Assembly: GCA_963720885.1 (NCBI GenBank)
Contig: CAVRGW010000006.1
Coordinates: forward strand, 186,001 to 250,000
DNA: 64,000 nt
Direction: 5' to 3'
From: DATLLN01 sp963720885
GTDB lineage: Bacteria; Actinomycetota; Thermoleophilia; Gaiellales; JAICJC01
Under the pieces are notes generated by a model. The model searched no databases. It was not told where the DNA came from and saw only the letters and a program-made list of their open reading frames with translations. Both the position numbers and the translations under genes were made by a program. Below are positions 17,778 through 27,233 of the stretch, in pieces (the first letter of the stretch is position 1; every line of letters begins with the position of its first letter).

Positions 17778-17785
17778 CGAGCGGG

Positions 17786-17814
17786 TTGACCGGTCCTGGG
17801 CGGTATGCGAGACT
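17786..17814 (+). promoter_or_regulatory. Possible promoter for solute-binding protein gene
   Basis: TTGACC at 17786-17791 and GAGACT at 17809-17814 are separated by 17 bases, about 45 bases before the GTG start at 17861. The -35 box is good, the -10 box weak for sigma-70-type promoters. Confidence 0.3.
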
Positions 17815-17860
17815 CGCGCCCGTCCTGCAAGGGCTTCCACGCGTCGGAAGGGGAATCATC

Positions 17861-19264
17861 GTGTCGAGACGGATCTCAGGTACGCGCCGCGCGCTGGTCG
17901 CCGCGGCGATCGCAGCGCTGGTCGTCGCCGCGGGCTGCGGCGGCACACCGGGGGCCTCACCCAGCTCGAACGCACCGTCGTCGGAGGGTGCGGTCAAGAC
18001 GAGCGGGTTCGACGCCCTCGGCCCGGTGAACCTGACGATCTGGTCGTACGACAACCAGGATCCGGGCCTCGAGCCCGTGCTCAAGGAGCTCTCGTCCGAC
18101 TTCACGAAGCAGTACCCGAACGTGAAGATCACGATGGTCTTCAAGTCGTTCAACGACCTCGTGAACATCGTCCCACGGGCCCTGGCGTCGGAGGACGGCC
18201 CCGACATCACGGAGGGCAACCAGGGCTACCAGACCGACGCCCAGCTGGTGAAGGCGGGCCTGATCGTGCCGCTCGACCCGTACATCAAGGCGTACGGCTG
18301 GGACAAGTGGTACTCGCCGTCGACCTGGTCGATCTTCCGCTGGACGAACGACGGCAAGACGTTCGGCCAGGGCCCGACCTGGGGAGTCGCCCAAACCGGC
18401 CAGAACGTGAACATCTACGTGAACACCAAGAAGCTGTCCGAGCTCGGGTTCGACCCGAACGCCATGCCGACCACCTTCGACGACTTCAACCAGATGCTCG
18501 CCGACGTGCGCGCGAAGCTGCCCAAGGACCAGCCGGTGATCGAGGCCGGCAACCAGGAGGGCTACGGCTTCATCCATATGTTCGGCGGCATCCAGGCGGC
18601 CTATGTCGCCCCACAGGACGTGCGCGACTGGATCATGCACGTGCCCGGTTCGACGTGGGATTCGCCGGAGACCGTGAAGGCGCTCGAGACGCTGCAGTCG
18701 TGGGGCAAGAACGGCTACCTGAACGACGACTACGACGCGATCAAGAACGACGCGTCGGCCGCCGAGTTCGCCAAGGGTAAGGGCGTCTTCTGGATCGGCG
18801 GCAACTGGGACTCGGCGATCATCGGCCAGGGACTGGGCGCGGACAACGTCACGGTGATGCCGTTCCCGCCCGGTGCGAGCGGCGTGACCGCCGGCATCGG
18901 CTCGACCTCCGGGCCGTGGCACATCTCGTCGAAGACCAAGTACCCGGACGTGGCGGCGGCCTGGCTGAACTACATCATCAGCTCGCCCAAGGCGCAGGAG
19001 CTGATGTTCAGCCAGCAGCAGATCCCCTCCGTTGCCGGCGCCAAGGCGCCCTCCACCGAGCCGTATCTGGGCCAGGTGGCATCGGCCTGGCAGGCGGTCG
19101 AGGGTGACGACGGGCTGATGCTCTACACCGACTGGGCCTCGCCGACCATGTACCAGACGCTGGCCTCCAACTTCCAGAAGCTGATGGCCGACAAGACCAG
19201 CGCCCAGGACATGGCCACGGCCGTCCAGGACGACTGGACGAAGTTCGACGACTCGCTCAAGTAG
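17861..19264 (+). CDS. Sugar ABC transporter solute-binding lipoprotein
   Basis: 467-residue extracellular binding protein (SBP family 1, MalE-like) for a carbohydrate importer. The N-terminus has Arg-rich residues, a hydrophobic core (ALVAAAIAALVVAAG) and a lipobox ending in AAGC, so it should be anchored to the membrane by a lipid. The mature region starts PVNLTIWSYDNQDPGLEPVL and has family segments NVKITMVFKSFNDLV, PTTFDDFNQML and VFWIGGNWD. The GTG start is fixed by an excellent ribosome-binding site (GGAAGGGGA) five bases upstream. First gene of the transport operon, one base before the permease at 19266. Ligand not deducible; neighbours suggest a glycoside or amino sugar. Confidence 0.92.
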   Translation: MSRRISGTRRALVAAAIAALVVAAGCGGTPGASPSSNAPSSEGAVKTSGFDALGPVNLTIWSYDNQDPGLEPVLKELSSDFTKQYPNVKITMVFKSFNDLVNIVPRALASEDGPDITEGNQGYQTDAQLVKAGLIVPLDPYIKAYGWDKWYSPSTWSIFRWTNDGKTFGQGPTWGVAQTGQNVNIYVNTKKLSELGFDPNAMPTTFDDFNQMLADVRAKLPKDQPVIEAGNQEGYGFIHMFGGIQAAYVAPQDVRDWIMHVPGSTWDSPETVKALETLQSWGKNGYLNDDYDAIKNDASAAEFAKGKGVFWIGGNWDSAIIGQGLGADNVTVMPFPPGASGVTAGIGSTSGPWHISSKTKYPDVAAAWLNYIISSPKAQELMFSQQQIPSVAGAKAPSTEPYLGQVASAWQAVEGDDGLMLYTDWASPTMYQTLASNFQKLMADKTSAQDMATAVQDDWTKFDDSLK

Positions 19265-19265
19265 C

Positions 19266-20174
19266 GTGACGAAGGAGGGTTCGCGGGCCCGGCGCTCCAA
19301 CCGAGCGCCGGGCGAGCCCCGGAACGTCGCCTGGCTGTACATCCTCCCTGGCCTGGCGTTCTACGGGCTGTTCACCCTCGCCCCGCTGCTGCATACGCTC
19401 GAGCTGTCGTTCTTCGACTGGGACGGGCTGACCGTCGGCCACTACATCGGGATCGACAACTACCGCGAGGCGTTCTCGGACCCGCTGGTGCGCGACTCGT
19501 TCCGCCACTCGGCGGAGCTGGTGGTCTTCTACGCGGTGATCCCGGTGATCCTGGGGCTGCTGCTGACCGCGCTGCTGACGCGGCATCCGGTGCGGGGCTT
19601 CACGTTCTACCGCACGGCGCTCTTCCTGCCCCAGATGATCGCGGGCGTGGTCGTCGCCCAAGCGTGGGTCTGGATCTACGCCGATCAGGGGCCGCTCAAC
19701 GAGTTGCTGCGCACGATCGGACTGGGATCGCTGGCCCAGCCCTGGCTGGGCAGCTTCACGTGGGCGCTGCCGGCGATCGGCGTGATCGGCACCTGGGTCA
19801 CCTACGGCCTGTGCATGGTGTTGTTCGTGGCCGGCTCACAGAAGATCCCGACGTCGCTCTACGACGCGGCGCGCGTCGACGGCGCCGGGGCGATCCGCGA
19901 GTTCTTCGCCGTCACGCTGCCGGGCCTGCGCAACGAGATCGTCGTCGCGTTCGTGCTGACCACGATCAACGCCCTGCGCAGCTTCGACATCATCTACAAC
20001 ACGAACCAGGGCGGGCCCGGCACGCAGACCTACGTGCCGGCGCTCTACATGTACCAGAACGCGTTCGTCTACAACCGTGTCGGGTACGCGTCGGCGATCG
20101 CCGTGATCCTGGCGGTCGCGATCTTCGCCCTCGCGTTCCTGGTCGTGCGGCTGGGCGGCCAGCAGGAGACATGA
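19266..20174 (+). CDS. Sugar ABC transporter permease (MalF type)
   Basis: 302-residue inner-membrane subunit with six TM helices (first at about residues 24-45, WLYILPGLAFYGLFTLAPLL). The EAA loop that docks to the ATPase is YDAARVDGAGAIREFFAVTLPGL near residue 200. It partners with the permease at 20171 and the binding protein at 17861; the ATPase is encoded later, at 24020. GTG start one base after the upstream stop; ATGA-type overlap with the next gene. Normal length for the MalF/UgpA-like carbohydrate group. Confidence 0.92.
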   Translation: MTKEGSRARRSNRAPGEPRNVAWLYILPGLAFYGLFTLAPLLHTLELSFFDWDGLTVGHYIGIDNYREAFSDPLVRDSFRHSAELVVFYAVIPVILGLLLTALLTRHPVRGFTFYRTALFLPQMIAGVVVAQAWVWIYADQGPLNELLRTIGLGSLAQPWLGSFTWALPAIGVIGTWVTYGLCMVLFVAGSQKIPTSLYDAARVDGAGAIREFFAVTLPGLRNEIVVAFVLTTINALRSFDIIYNTNQGGPGTQTYVPALYMYQNAFVYNRVGYASAIAVILAVAIFALAFLVVRLGGQQET

Positions 20175-21001
20175 CCGCGGGCCGCTACGACAGGGTGGTC
20201 ACCTACGCCGTGCTGACGGTGTTCGCGATCGGGGCGATCTACCCGGCGTTGTCGATCCTGTCGCTGGCCCTGCACACGAAGAGTGACCTGGTGACCGGCT
20301 TCGCCTTCCCCACGCACCCCAAACTCGACAGCTTCCGAGCCGCGTGGGATCAGGCCGACTTCGCCACCGGCTTCAAATCCAGCTTCATCGTCGCCGCGGC
20401 GGTGACGGCGATCTCGGCGGTGCTGTCGATCGGCACCGGCTACGCGTTCGGCACGATGCGCTTCCGGGGCGACAAGCTGGTGTTCAACATCATGCTGCTG
20501 GGGATCATCTTCCCGTACGAGGCAACGGTGATCCCGCTCTACTACGACTTCCAGTCGTTCGGCATCCTCAACACGTACTGGGCGCTGATCCTGCCGCAGG
20601 TCGGCCAGTCGGTCGCGTTCGGGACGTTCTGGATGCGTGCCTTCTTCCTGTCGACGCCGCGGGGCCTGACCGAGGCGGCGCGGATCGACGGCGCGGGCAC
20701 ATTCCGGGTGCTGACCAGCGTGCTGCTACCCCAGGCGCGGCCGGCGCTGCTGACCATGTGCGCTCTGGTCTTCACCTACACGTGGAACGAGTTCCTGCTG
20801 GCCCTGGTGCTGGTGTCCGGGGCGCCGGACAAGCAAACGGCGCCGCTGACGCTGAGCTTCTTCGCCGGCGCGACCCGGGCCGGCGACCCGACCAAGGTGG
20901 CGGCGGCCGCGGTGCTCGTCGCCGCGCCCATCGTGATCGTCTACATCGTCCTTCAACGGCACTTCATCCGCGGCATGCTCGCGGGTGCGATCAAGGAGTA
21001 A
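20171..21001 (+). CDS. Sugar ABC transporter permease (MalG type)
   Basis: 276-residue membrane subunit with six TM helices. Starts MTAGRYDRVVTYAVLTVFAI at ATG 20171, overlapping the previous stop by four bases. The EAA motif is LTEAARIDGAGTFRVLTSVLLPQARPAL near residue 175, and the C-terminal LQRHFIRGMLAGAIKE is the hallmark ending of MalG/UgpE-like permeases. Together with the gene at 19266 it forms the translocation channel. GGAG just before its stop serves as ribosome-binding site for the GH4 gene. Confidence 0.92.
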   Translation: MTAGRYDRVVTYAVLTVFAIGAIYPALSILSLALHTKSDLVTGFAFPTHPKLDSFRAAWDQADFATGFKSSFIVAAAVTAISAVLSIGTGYAFGTMRFRGDKLVFNIMLLGIIFPYEATVIPLYYDFQSFGILNTYWALILPQVGQSVAFGTFWMRAFFLSTPRGLTEAARIDGAGTFRVLTSVLLPQARPALLTMCALVFTYTWNEFLLALVLVSGAPDKQTAPLTLSFFAGATRAGDPTKVAAAAVLVAAPIVIVYIVLQRHFIRGMLAGAIKE

Positions 21002-21005
21002 GCAG

Positions 21006-22307
21006 GTGGCACGGATCAAGCTGGCATACGTGGGAGGCGGCTCGACCCGGGCCGCCGGCACGATGGCGTCGTTCCTGCACAACGGCGCGGACTTCGACGG
21101 CTCCGAGGTGGTGCTGGTCGACCTCGATCCCGACCGCCTCGCCCTGATCCGCAAGCTGGCGGAGCGGATGGCGGCGGCGCGCGGGCTCGACATCTCGATC
21201 AGCGCGACCACCGACCGCCGGGCCGCGCTGCGCGACTGCGACGCGGTGCTGTCGTCGTTCCGCCCCGGCGGCTTCCAGGCCAGGGCGCTCGACGAGCGGA
21301 TCCCGCTCGACATGGGCGTGCTGGGCCAGGAGACGCAGGGGCCAGGCGGGTTCTTCATGGCGCTGCGGGCGATCGCCGTACTCAAGGAGCTGTGCGCGGA
21401 GATGGAGGAGATCTGCCCGGACGCGTGGATCTTCAACTACACGAACCCGGTCAACATCGTGGCCGAGGCGGCGACCCACCACTCGCCGCTCAAGATCGTC
21501 TCGCTCTGCGAGGGGCCGATCTACTTCGTCGACGAGGTCGCGCGCGTCGCCGAGCTGGAGCGATCGGAGCTCGAGGCGACGATGGTCGGCCTGAACCACG
21601 GCTGCTGGAGCGTCGAGCACACCTACCGCGGCGAGGATGCCGTTCCAGCGATCCAGGCGGCCTGGGAGCGGCGGCGCGACGATCCCGGCCTCAGCCGGCC
21701 GGACGCCCGGTTGCTGCACCTGGCGGCGACCATGGGATCGATCCCGGCGGAGTACTTCCGGTACTACTACTACCGCGACGAGGTGGTCGCCGAGCTGGCG
21801 GCCAGGCCGACCACCCGCGCCCAGGACATCATGAGCTGGGCGCCCGACTACTGGCGGCACTACGAGGCGCAGGCCGAGACCGACGACCCGCAGCTCGACC
21901 CCTCCCGCTCGCGGGGCGGCATCCACGAGCTGGAGCTGGCGATCGACGTGATGGACGCCATCTTCAACGACAAGGACGAGGTGCATCCGGTCAACGTCCC
22001 CAACCGGGGCGGCGTGCTGGAGGGCTTTCCGGAGGACCTGGTCGTCGAGGTGCCCGGACGGTGCACGGCCGCGGGAATCGAGCCGCTGCGCACGGCGCCT
22101 CTTCCCCGCCACCTGCGCGGCCTGGTGATGATGCTCGGGGAGTACCAGGCGCTGGCCGCCGAGGCCGCCTGGTCGGGGTCGGCGACCGACGCCGTTCGCG
22201 CGCTTGCGGCGAATCCGCTGGTCATGCAGATCGACCTCGCCGAGCGCCTCTACGCCGAGCTGGCCGCCGCACACCGCGACCTGCTCCCCGCACGGCTGGT
22301 GGCATGA
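21006..22307 (+). CDS. Glycoside hydrolase family 4 protein
   Basis: 433-residue GH4 enzyme. These cytoplasmic enzymes use NAD+ and a divalent metal to cleave glycosides (6-phospho-glucosides, alpha-glucosides/galactosides or galacturonides) by a redox-elimination route. The N-terminal Rossmann motif KLAYVGGGSTR is followed by VVLVDLDPDRLAL, NYTNPVNIVAEA (active-site region), VSLCEGP with the metal-ligand Cys, and GLNHGCWSV with the metal-ligand His. GTG 21006 is set by the GGAG at the end of the previous gene. It directly follows the permeases, so it probably acts on the imported sugar. Which linkage it cuts is unknown. Confidence 0.9.
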   Translation: MARIKLAYVGGGSTRAAGTMASFLHNGADFDGSEVVLVDLDPDRLALIRKLAERMAAARGLDISISATTDRRAALRDCDAVLSSFRPGGFQARALDERIPLDMGVLGQETQGPGGFFMALRAIAVLKELCAEMEEICPDAWIFNYTNPVNIVAEAATHHSPLKIVSLCEGPIYFVDEVARVAELERSELEATMVGLNHGCWSVEHTYRGEDAVPAIQAAWERRRDDPGLSRPDARLLHLAATMGSIPAEYFRYYYYRDEVVAELAARPTTRAQDIMSWAPDYWRHYEAQAETDDPQLDPSRSRGGIHELELAIDVMDAIFNDKDEVHPVNVPNRGGVLEGFPEDLVVEVPGRCTAAGIEPLRTAPLPRHLRGLVMMLGEYQALAAEAAWSGSATDAVRALAANPLVMQIDLAERLYAELAAAHRDLLPARLVA

Positions 22308-22317
22308 GAGGCACCGT

Positions 22318-23265
22318 ATGCTGATCGGCGTCGACGGAGGCAACACGAAGACGGTTGCGCTGGTGGCCGCGCCCGACGGCACGGTCGTCGGGCGCGGCCG
22401 CTCGGGTTGCTCCGACATCCACAACGCCCCGAGCGTGGAGATCGCCCTGGATGCGATGGCCGCCGCCTGCCAGGACGCGCTGTTCGAGGCCGGGATCGCG
22501 GCAGCCGACGTCTCCGCAGCCTGCTTCAACCTTGCCGGCGCCGACTGGCCCGAGGACTTCGACCTCCTGCGCCGAGCGATCCCGGGGCTGGTCGGCCTGC
22601 CCCGGGAGCCGCTGGTCGTCAACGACGCGATCGCTCCGATCAGGGCGGGCACCAGCGACGGCGCGGGAGTCTCCGTCGTCTGTGGCACGTTCGGAACGAC
22701 GGCCGCCCGCAACCGCGACGGCCGCACCTATCACGTCGGCTTCTGGCCCGACCGCACCGGTGCCCGCGGCCTCGGCCAAGACGGCCTGGCGGCCGTCTGG
22801 CGATCGGAGCTTGGACTCGGTCCCGAGACCGCGCTGACCCAACGGTCACTCGAGATGTACGGTCCGGCGACCCCGATGGAGCTGCTGCACAGCTTCACGC
22901 GGCGCGGTGGCTGGCCGGAGCAGGACAAGGAGCGGCTGGCGCCGGTTGTCCTGGACGAGGCGACGAAGGGCGACCCGGTCGCAGCCGAGATCGTCGCCAA
23001 CCACGGGCGCATCCTGGGCGGCCAGGCGCGAGCCTGCGCGGATGCGGTCGGGCTGCTGGACGCCAGGCGGTTCCCGGTCGTGTTGACCGGCGGCGTCTTC
23101 CACAACCCGTCAGCGGTGCTGTCGGACGCGATCCTGTCGCACCTGCCGGAGGCCGACCCCGTGCCGCTCCATCACGCGCCGGTGATCGGCGCCCTGCTGC
23201 TGGCGTTCGACGAGGCCGGACTCGACCCGGACGTGTCGCGGATCGTCGAGGGGGCGCACGCCTGA
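22318..23265 (+). CDS. BadF/BadG/BcrA-type ATPase (N-acetylglucosamine kinase-like)
   Basis: 315-residue actin-fold kinase. MLIGVDGGNTKTVALVAA is the ATP phosphate-1 motif, VVCGTFGTTAAR the phosphate-2 loop (G-T-G replaced by G-T-F-G-T), FWPDRTGARGLG a lid, and VVLTGGVFHNP the adenosine motif. The group includes GlcNAc and glucosamine kinases, so with the SIS protein it points to an amino sugar. ATG 22318 has GAGAGG seven bases upstream, while a longer frame into the GH4 gene lacks family sequence. The stop overlaps the GntR start. Confidence 0.85.
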   Translation: MLIGVDGGNTKTVALVAAPDGTVVGRGRSGCSDIHNAPSVEIALDAMAAACQDALFEAGIAAADVSAACFNLAGADWPEDFDLLRRAIPGLVGLPREPLVVNDAIAPIRAGTSDGAGVSVVCGTFGTTAARNRDGRTYHVGFWPDRTGARGLGQDGLAAVWRSELGLGPETALTQRSLEMYGPATPMELLHSFTRRGGWPEQDKERLAPVVLDEATKGDPVAAEIVANHGRILGGQARACADAVGLLDARRFPVVLTGGVFHNPSAVLSDAILSHLPEADPVPLHHAPVIGALLLAFDEAGLDPDVSRIVEGAHA

Positions 23266-23991
23266 TGCTCGAGGCCGCGTCGCAGCCTCTCTACTACCGG
23301 GTCTACCGGATGATCGCCGACGATATCGCCAGCGGCAGGCTGCGCGCCGGCGACCGGCTGCCCGCCGAGCGCGAGCTGTGCCAGCAGCTGTCGGTGAGCC
23401 GGACGACCGTGCGCCGGGCCCTCGCCGCCCTGGTCGCAGGACGGGCTGATCGAGTCGGCCGCCGGCCGCGGCGCCTTCGTCACCAACGACAGCCTGGCCG
23501 AGCCGCCCAACGCGTTGATGAGCTTCTCCGAACTGGGCGCCAGCCGCGGGCTGCACCCGACGTCGGTGGTGCTGACGCGCGAGCTGCGGCAGGCGACGAT
23601 CGAGCAGGCCGAGCTGTTTCACATCGCGCCCGGGGCTGCGGTGTTCGTGCTCGAGCGGCTGCGCAAGCTCGACGACGTACCCGTCGCCGTCGACGAGGCC
23701 GTGGTGCCGCTCCGCCGGGCTCCCGAGCTGGAGTCCGTGGACTTCGCCGCCGAGTCGCTGTACGCCGTCCTCGACCGCAACGGCTGCGCACCGATGCGCG
23801 CTGCCTACACCGTCGAGGCCACAGCCGCCTCGCCGCGCGACGCCGAGCTGCTGGGGCTACCGCCGGGCGCGCCGCTGCTGACCGCGACGACGATCGGCAG
23901 CGACGCTGCCGGGCTGGCCGTCGAGCTGACGCGAACCGTGTACCGGGCCGACCGCTACCGCTTTCAGGCGACGCTGGTGCGACGCCGGTGA
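23265..23991 (+). CDS. GntR/HutC-type transcriptional regulator (one frameshift)
   Basis: Likely local repressor. The N-terminal winged helix reads YYRVYRMIADDIASGRLRAG and ERELCQQLSVSRTTVRRAL, a canonical GntR DNA-binding domain. The first frame breaks at about 23440, where the expected DGLIESAAGRGAFV appears one frame over; from there a UTRA effector domain continues (MSFSELGASRGLHP through TVYRADRYRFQATLVRRR) to the stop at 23991. Joined length is about 242 residues, normal for HutC-type proteins that bind sugar phosphates. A single extra G explains the break. Sits between the sugar kinase and the ABC ATPase. A possible target is the palindrome at 17761. Confidence 0.8.
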
Positions 23992-24019
23992 CCGCCGCCG
24001 ATCCGACAGGGGGAGACTG

Positions 24020-25192
24020 ATGGGAGGTATCCGCCTCGACCACGTGGTGAAGGTGTATCCCGGCGATGTGACCGCCATCGACGACGTCGACCTGGAGATC
24101 GGCGACGGCGAGTTCGTCGTGCTGGTCGGGCCGTCCGGCTGCGGCAAGTCGACGCTGCTGCGGATGATCGCCGGCCTGGAATCGGTGACCGAGGGCTCGA
24201 TCTCGGTCGGCGACGTCGACGTCACCGAGACGCCGCCCCGCGACCGGGACATCGCGATGGTGTTCCAGAACTACGCGCTCTACCCGCAGATGTCGGTGCG
24301 CGACAACCTGGCGTTCGGCCTGAAGACGCGGCGAACCCCGAAGCCCGAGATCCGAACGCGCGTCGACAACGTCGCCTCCATCCTGGGGCTCGAGGAGCTG
24401 CTCGACCGCAAGCCCGGCAAGCTGTCGGGAGGCCAGCGCCAGCGCGTGGCCATGGGCCGGGCGATGGTTCGCGAGCCCAAGGCGTTCCTGATGGACGAGC
24501 CGCTGTCGAACCTGGACGCGAAGCTCCGGGTGTCCATGCGGCTGGAGCTGGCGCGGCTCCACGAGCGCCTCGGCGTGACCACGGTGTACGTCACCCACGA
24601 CCAGGTCGAGGCGATGACGCTGGGTCACCGCGTGGCGGTGCTGCGCGACGGCACGCTGCAGCAGTACGACACGCCCCACGGGCTGTTCCACAACCCAGCC
24701 AACCTGTTCGTCGCGACCTTCATCGGCTCACCCGCGATGAACCTGGTGCCGGCCACCATCACCGGCGGCGAGGCGCGGTTTGCCTCCCACACTCTGCCCC
24801 TCACCCCGGGCACGCCCGGCTCGAATCACTCAGGCGAGGTCATCCTCGGCATCCGGCCGACGGACTTCGAGGTTGCCGGGCCGGGCACCGACCCCGGGCT
24901 GCCGCGGATGCCGGTCGGCGCCGAGCTGACGGAGGACCTGGGCGCCGAGACGCACATCGTCTTCTCGGTGGATGCCCCGGAGCTCGAGTCCGCCGTGATC
25001 GAGGGCCTGGTCGACCGCTCGTCGGAGCACCTGCTGGCGGGGGAGCGCCGGCTGCGAATGCTCGCGCGGGTCAGCTCCCATACGGCGGTGTCGCCGGGCG
25101 AACGGGTCGAGCTGGCAGTGCACACCTCGCGCCTGCATCTGTTCGACCCCGACACCGGCGCGGCTATCGGCCGCACGCAGGTGCCGGCGTGA
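24020..25192 (+). CDS. Carbohydrate ABC transporter ATP-binding protein (MalK/UgpC type)
   Basis: 390-residue ATPase that should power the permeases at 19266 and 20171. Walker A GPSGCGKST is near residues 38-46, the Q-loop VFQNYALYPQMSV near 83, signature LSGGQRQRVAMGRA near 134, Walker B FLMDEPLSNLDAKLR near 155 and the H-loop YVTHDQVEAMTLG. The C-terminal third is a TOBE/OB regulatory region (IGSPAMNLVPATI, VILGIRPTDFEV, LTEDLGAETHIVF), typical of MalK and MsmX. ATG 24020 has AGGGGGAG seven bases upstream. MalK-type ATPases may serve more than one importer. Confidence 0.93.
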   Translation: MGGIRLDHVVKVYPGDVTAIDDVDLEIGDGEFVVLVGPSGCGKSTLLRMIAGLESVTEGSISVGDVDVTETPPRDRDIAMVFQNYALYPQMSVRDNLAFGLKTRRTPKPEIRTRVDNVASILGLEELLDRKPGKLSGGQRQRVAMGRAMVREPKAFLMDEPLSNLDAKLRVSMRLELARLHERLGVTTVYVTHDQVEAMTLGHRVAVLRDGTLQQYDTPHGLFHNPANLFVATFIGSPAMNLVPATITGGEARFASHTLPLTPGTPGSNHSGEVILGIRPTDFEVAGPGTDPGLPRMPVGAELTEDLGAETHIVFSVDAPELESAVIEGLVDRSSEHLLAGERRLRMLARVSSHTAVSPGERVELAVHTSRLHLFDPDTGAAIGRTQVPA

Positions 25193-26298
25193 GCCTGGGC
25201 ATCGGGGTGCTCGGGCTGGGGAGTGTGTTCCTCACCCCCTACCGCACGCTGATCGAGCGGCTGGACGCCGAGGGGCGAGCGGAGCTGGTCGCTGCCTACG
25301 ACATCGACCCGGGGAAGCGCGACGCGGTGGGCCGCCGCACCGGTACCGACGTCTCAATGGGCGGCCCCGAGGAGCTGATCGCGCGCGATGACGTGGATGT
25401 GGTGCTCGTTCTGACGAGCATGCTCGAGCACGGCAGGCTGGCGCTGGAGGCGCTTCGCTCGGGCAAGCACGTGCTGGTCGAGAAGCCGATGGCGACCGAG
25501 CTCGGCGACGCCCGGGCGCTGGTCGAGGCGAGCCGTGAGTCGTCGGGGCTCCTGATCTGCGCGCCGCACGTGGCGCTGTCGCCGACCTACCGCGAGATGC
25601 ACCGGCGCGTCCACGAGGGCGACATCGGCCGGCTGGTGCTGGCACGCGCCCGCTACGGCTGGGCCGGACCCTGGTGGTCGGAGTGGTACTACAAGCCGGG
25701 CGGCGGATCGATCTTCGACCTCGGCATCTACAACCTGACGAGCCTGTGCGGGGTCTTCGGAAGCTGCCGGCGCGTGACGGCGCTGGTCGGCACCGCGATA
25801 CCGGAACGCGAGATCAACGGTGAGATCGTGGCCGTGCAGAGCGATGACAACGCACACATCCTGATGGACTTCGGTGACGCCCGGTTCGGCTCGGTGACGA
25901 CCGGCTTCACGATGCAGAAGTACCGCTCGCCGGCGATCGAGCTGTACGGCACCGACGGCGTGCTGCAGATGATGGGCGATGACTGGGCGCCGGAGGGGCT
26001 CGAGCAATGGCGCAATGACCGGACCGTCTGGGAGGTTGTGCCGGAGACCGATCCGACGTGGCCGTGGACCGATGGGCTGCGCCATCTGGTGGAGTGCGTC
26101 GAGGGCGGATCGTCGCCGCTGACGGTGCCGGAGCATGCCTACCACGTCCTCGAGATCTCGCTGGCTGCGAAACGGTCGGCGGCCGAGGGGCGGGCGATCG
26201 ACATCGAGAGCGAGTTCCCGCCATACGACTACACGGTGCTGCCGGTGGCCGACGAGGACGAGCGGCGCGTGCACGACCCGCGCACGCTCTGGCCGTAG
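25189..26298 (+). CDS. Gfo/Idh/MocA family oxidoreductase
   Basis: 369-residue NAD(P)-dependent sugar or inositol dehydrogenase. The Rossmann start is GIGVLGLGSVFLTPY, and the family signature HVLVEKPMATELGDA with the catalytic Lys of E-K-P lies near residue 98. The C-terminal domain holds GGGSIFDLGIYNLTSL, where family members place the catalytic Asp/His (G-x-x-x-D-x-G-x-H); here the His position is Tyr, seen also in other members. GTG 25189 overlaps the ATPase stop by four bases. In this locus it could oxidise a sugar before or after GH4 action. Substrate unknown. Confidence 0.88.
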   Translation: MSLGIGVLGLGSVFLTPYRTLIERLDAEGRAELVAAYDIDPGKRDAVGRRTGTDVSMGGPEELIARDDVDVVLVLTSMLEHGRLALEALRSGKHVLVEKPMATELGDARALVEASRESSGLLICAPHVALSPTYREMHRRVHEGDIGRLVLARARYGWAGPWWSEWYYKPGGGSIFDLGIYNLTSLCGVFGSCRRVTALVGTAIPEREINGEIVAVQSDDNAHILMDFGDARFGSVTTGFTMQKYRSPAIELYGTDGVLQMMGDDWAPEGLEQWRNDRTVWEVVPETDPTWPWTDGLRHLVECVEGGSSPLTVPEHAYHVLEISLAAKRSAAEGRAIDIESEFPPYDYTVLPVADEDERRVHDPRTLWP

Positions 26299-26333
26299 CA
26301 CCCACCAGGCAGTCTCGCTATCCTCGTCGCACC

Positions 26334-27233
26334 ATGAGCCTGGATCTCGCCGTCGCGACACCCTCGTTCCTCGATCTCACGTTCACCGGGCTGGAGTCAC
26401 TGCCCGCCCTGGGCGAGGAGCGGTTCGCCTCAGATCTGCTGCGATCGCCAGGCGGCGGTGCGATCACGGCGGTGGCCGCCGCGCGGCTCGGCCTCTCCAC
26501 CGCGCTCGCAGCGCCGCTGGGCAAGGACGTCGCGGGCGAGCTGGTGATGGAGGTGCTTCGCGAGGACGGCGTCGCCGTCGTCGAACGCCGCGCGCCGCGC
26601 ACGCCGACCACCGTCGTCATGCCGCTCAACGCGGACCGGGCGATGGTCACGGTCGACCCCGGTGTGCGGGCGAGCACCGCCGATGTCGCGGCCCTCGCGC
26701 CCCGCGCGGTCGCGGCGAACCTCGACCTGCTCTACGTCGTGCCGGAGGGCGCGGCAGGGTACATCACGTGCGGCGACGACGATGCGCGGGCGTTCGCCGG
26801 TCGCCCCCCGGCCCAGCTTTCGGGCGTGCGAACGCTGTTCGTGAGCGACAACGAGGCGCTGCAGCTGACCGGCGCCGGCACCGCGAACGACGCGGCGGCC
26901 AGGCTCGCCGATCAGGTGGAGACCGTCGTCGTCACCCTCGGTGCGCGGGGAGCCTTCTCGGTGTCAGGCGACACCCGAGTCGACGTGGATGCGCACGACG
27001 CCGGCCCGGCGGTCGACGCCACCGGCGCCGGCGACCTGCTGGTGGCCGCATACATCTGGAGCGATCTGCGCGGCGCCTCGGCCGAGGATCGCCTGCGCTG
27101 GGCCGTGATCTACGCCGGGCTGTCGGTCACCAAGCCCACGGCCGTGGCCGGCGCGGTCGATGAGGCGACGCTGGTCGCCGAGGGCGCGAAGCTCGGGCTA
27201 ACCGCTCCGGCCGGCAGCCCGCTCGCCGGCTAG
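26334..27233 (+). CDS. PfkB family carbohydrate kinase
   Basis: 299-residue ribokinase-like sugar kinase. The N-terminal part contains RSPGGGAITAVAAARLGL (PfkB signature 1, G-G-x-x-x-N region) and LGKDVAGELV; the C-terminal PfkB signature 2 is AVDATGAGDLLVAAYIW, with the catalytic Asp of D-x-x-G-A-G-D. Starts at ATG 26334, 35 bases after the oxidoreductase, so probably the last gene of the sugar transcript. It overlaps the convergent metallo-hydrolase gene by 36 bases. Would phosphorylate a ketose or nucleoside; the target is not deducible. Confidence 0.87.
   Translation: MSLDLAVATPSFLDLTFTGLESLPALGEERFASDLLRSPGGGAITAVAAARLGLSTALAAPLGKDVAGELVMEVLREDGVAVVERRAPRTPTTVVMPLNADRAMVTVDPGVRASTADVAALAPRAVAANLDLLYVVPEGAAGYITCGDDDARAFAGRPPAQLSGVRTLFVSDNEALQLTGAGTANDAAARLADQVETVVVTLGARGAFSVSGDTRVDVDAHDAGPAVDATGAGDLLVAAYIWSDLRGASAEDRLRWAVIYAGLSVTKPTAVAGAVDEATLVAEGAKLGLTAPAGSPLAG

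Noticed and set aside
20991..22727. Long minus-strand open frame across the GH4 and kinase genes
   Set aside because: Shadow of the plus-strand coding frames; no motif and no ribosome-binding site.
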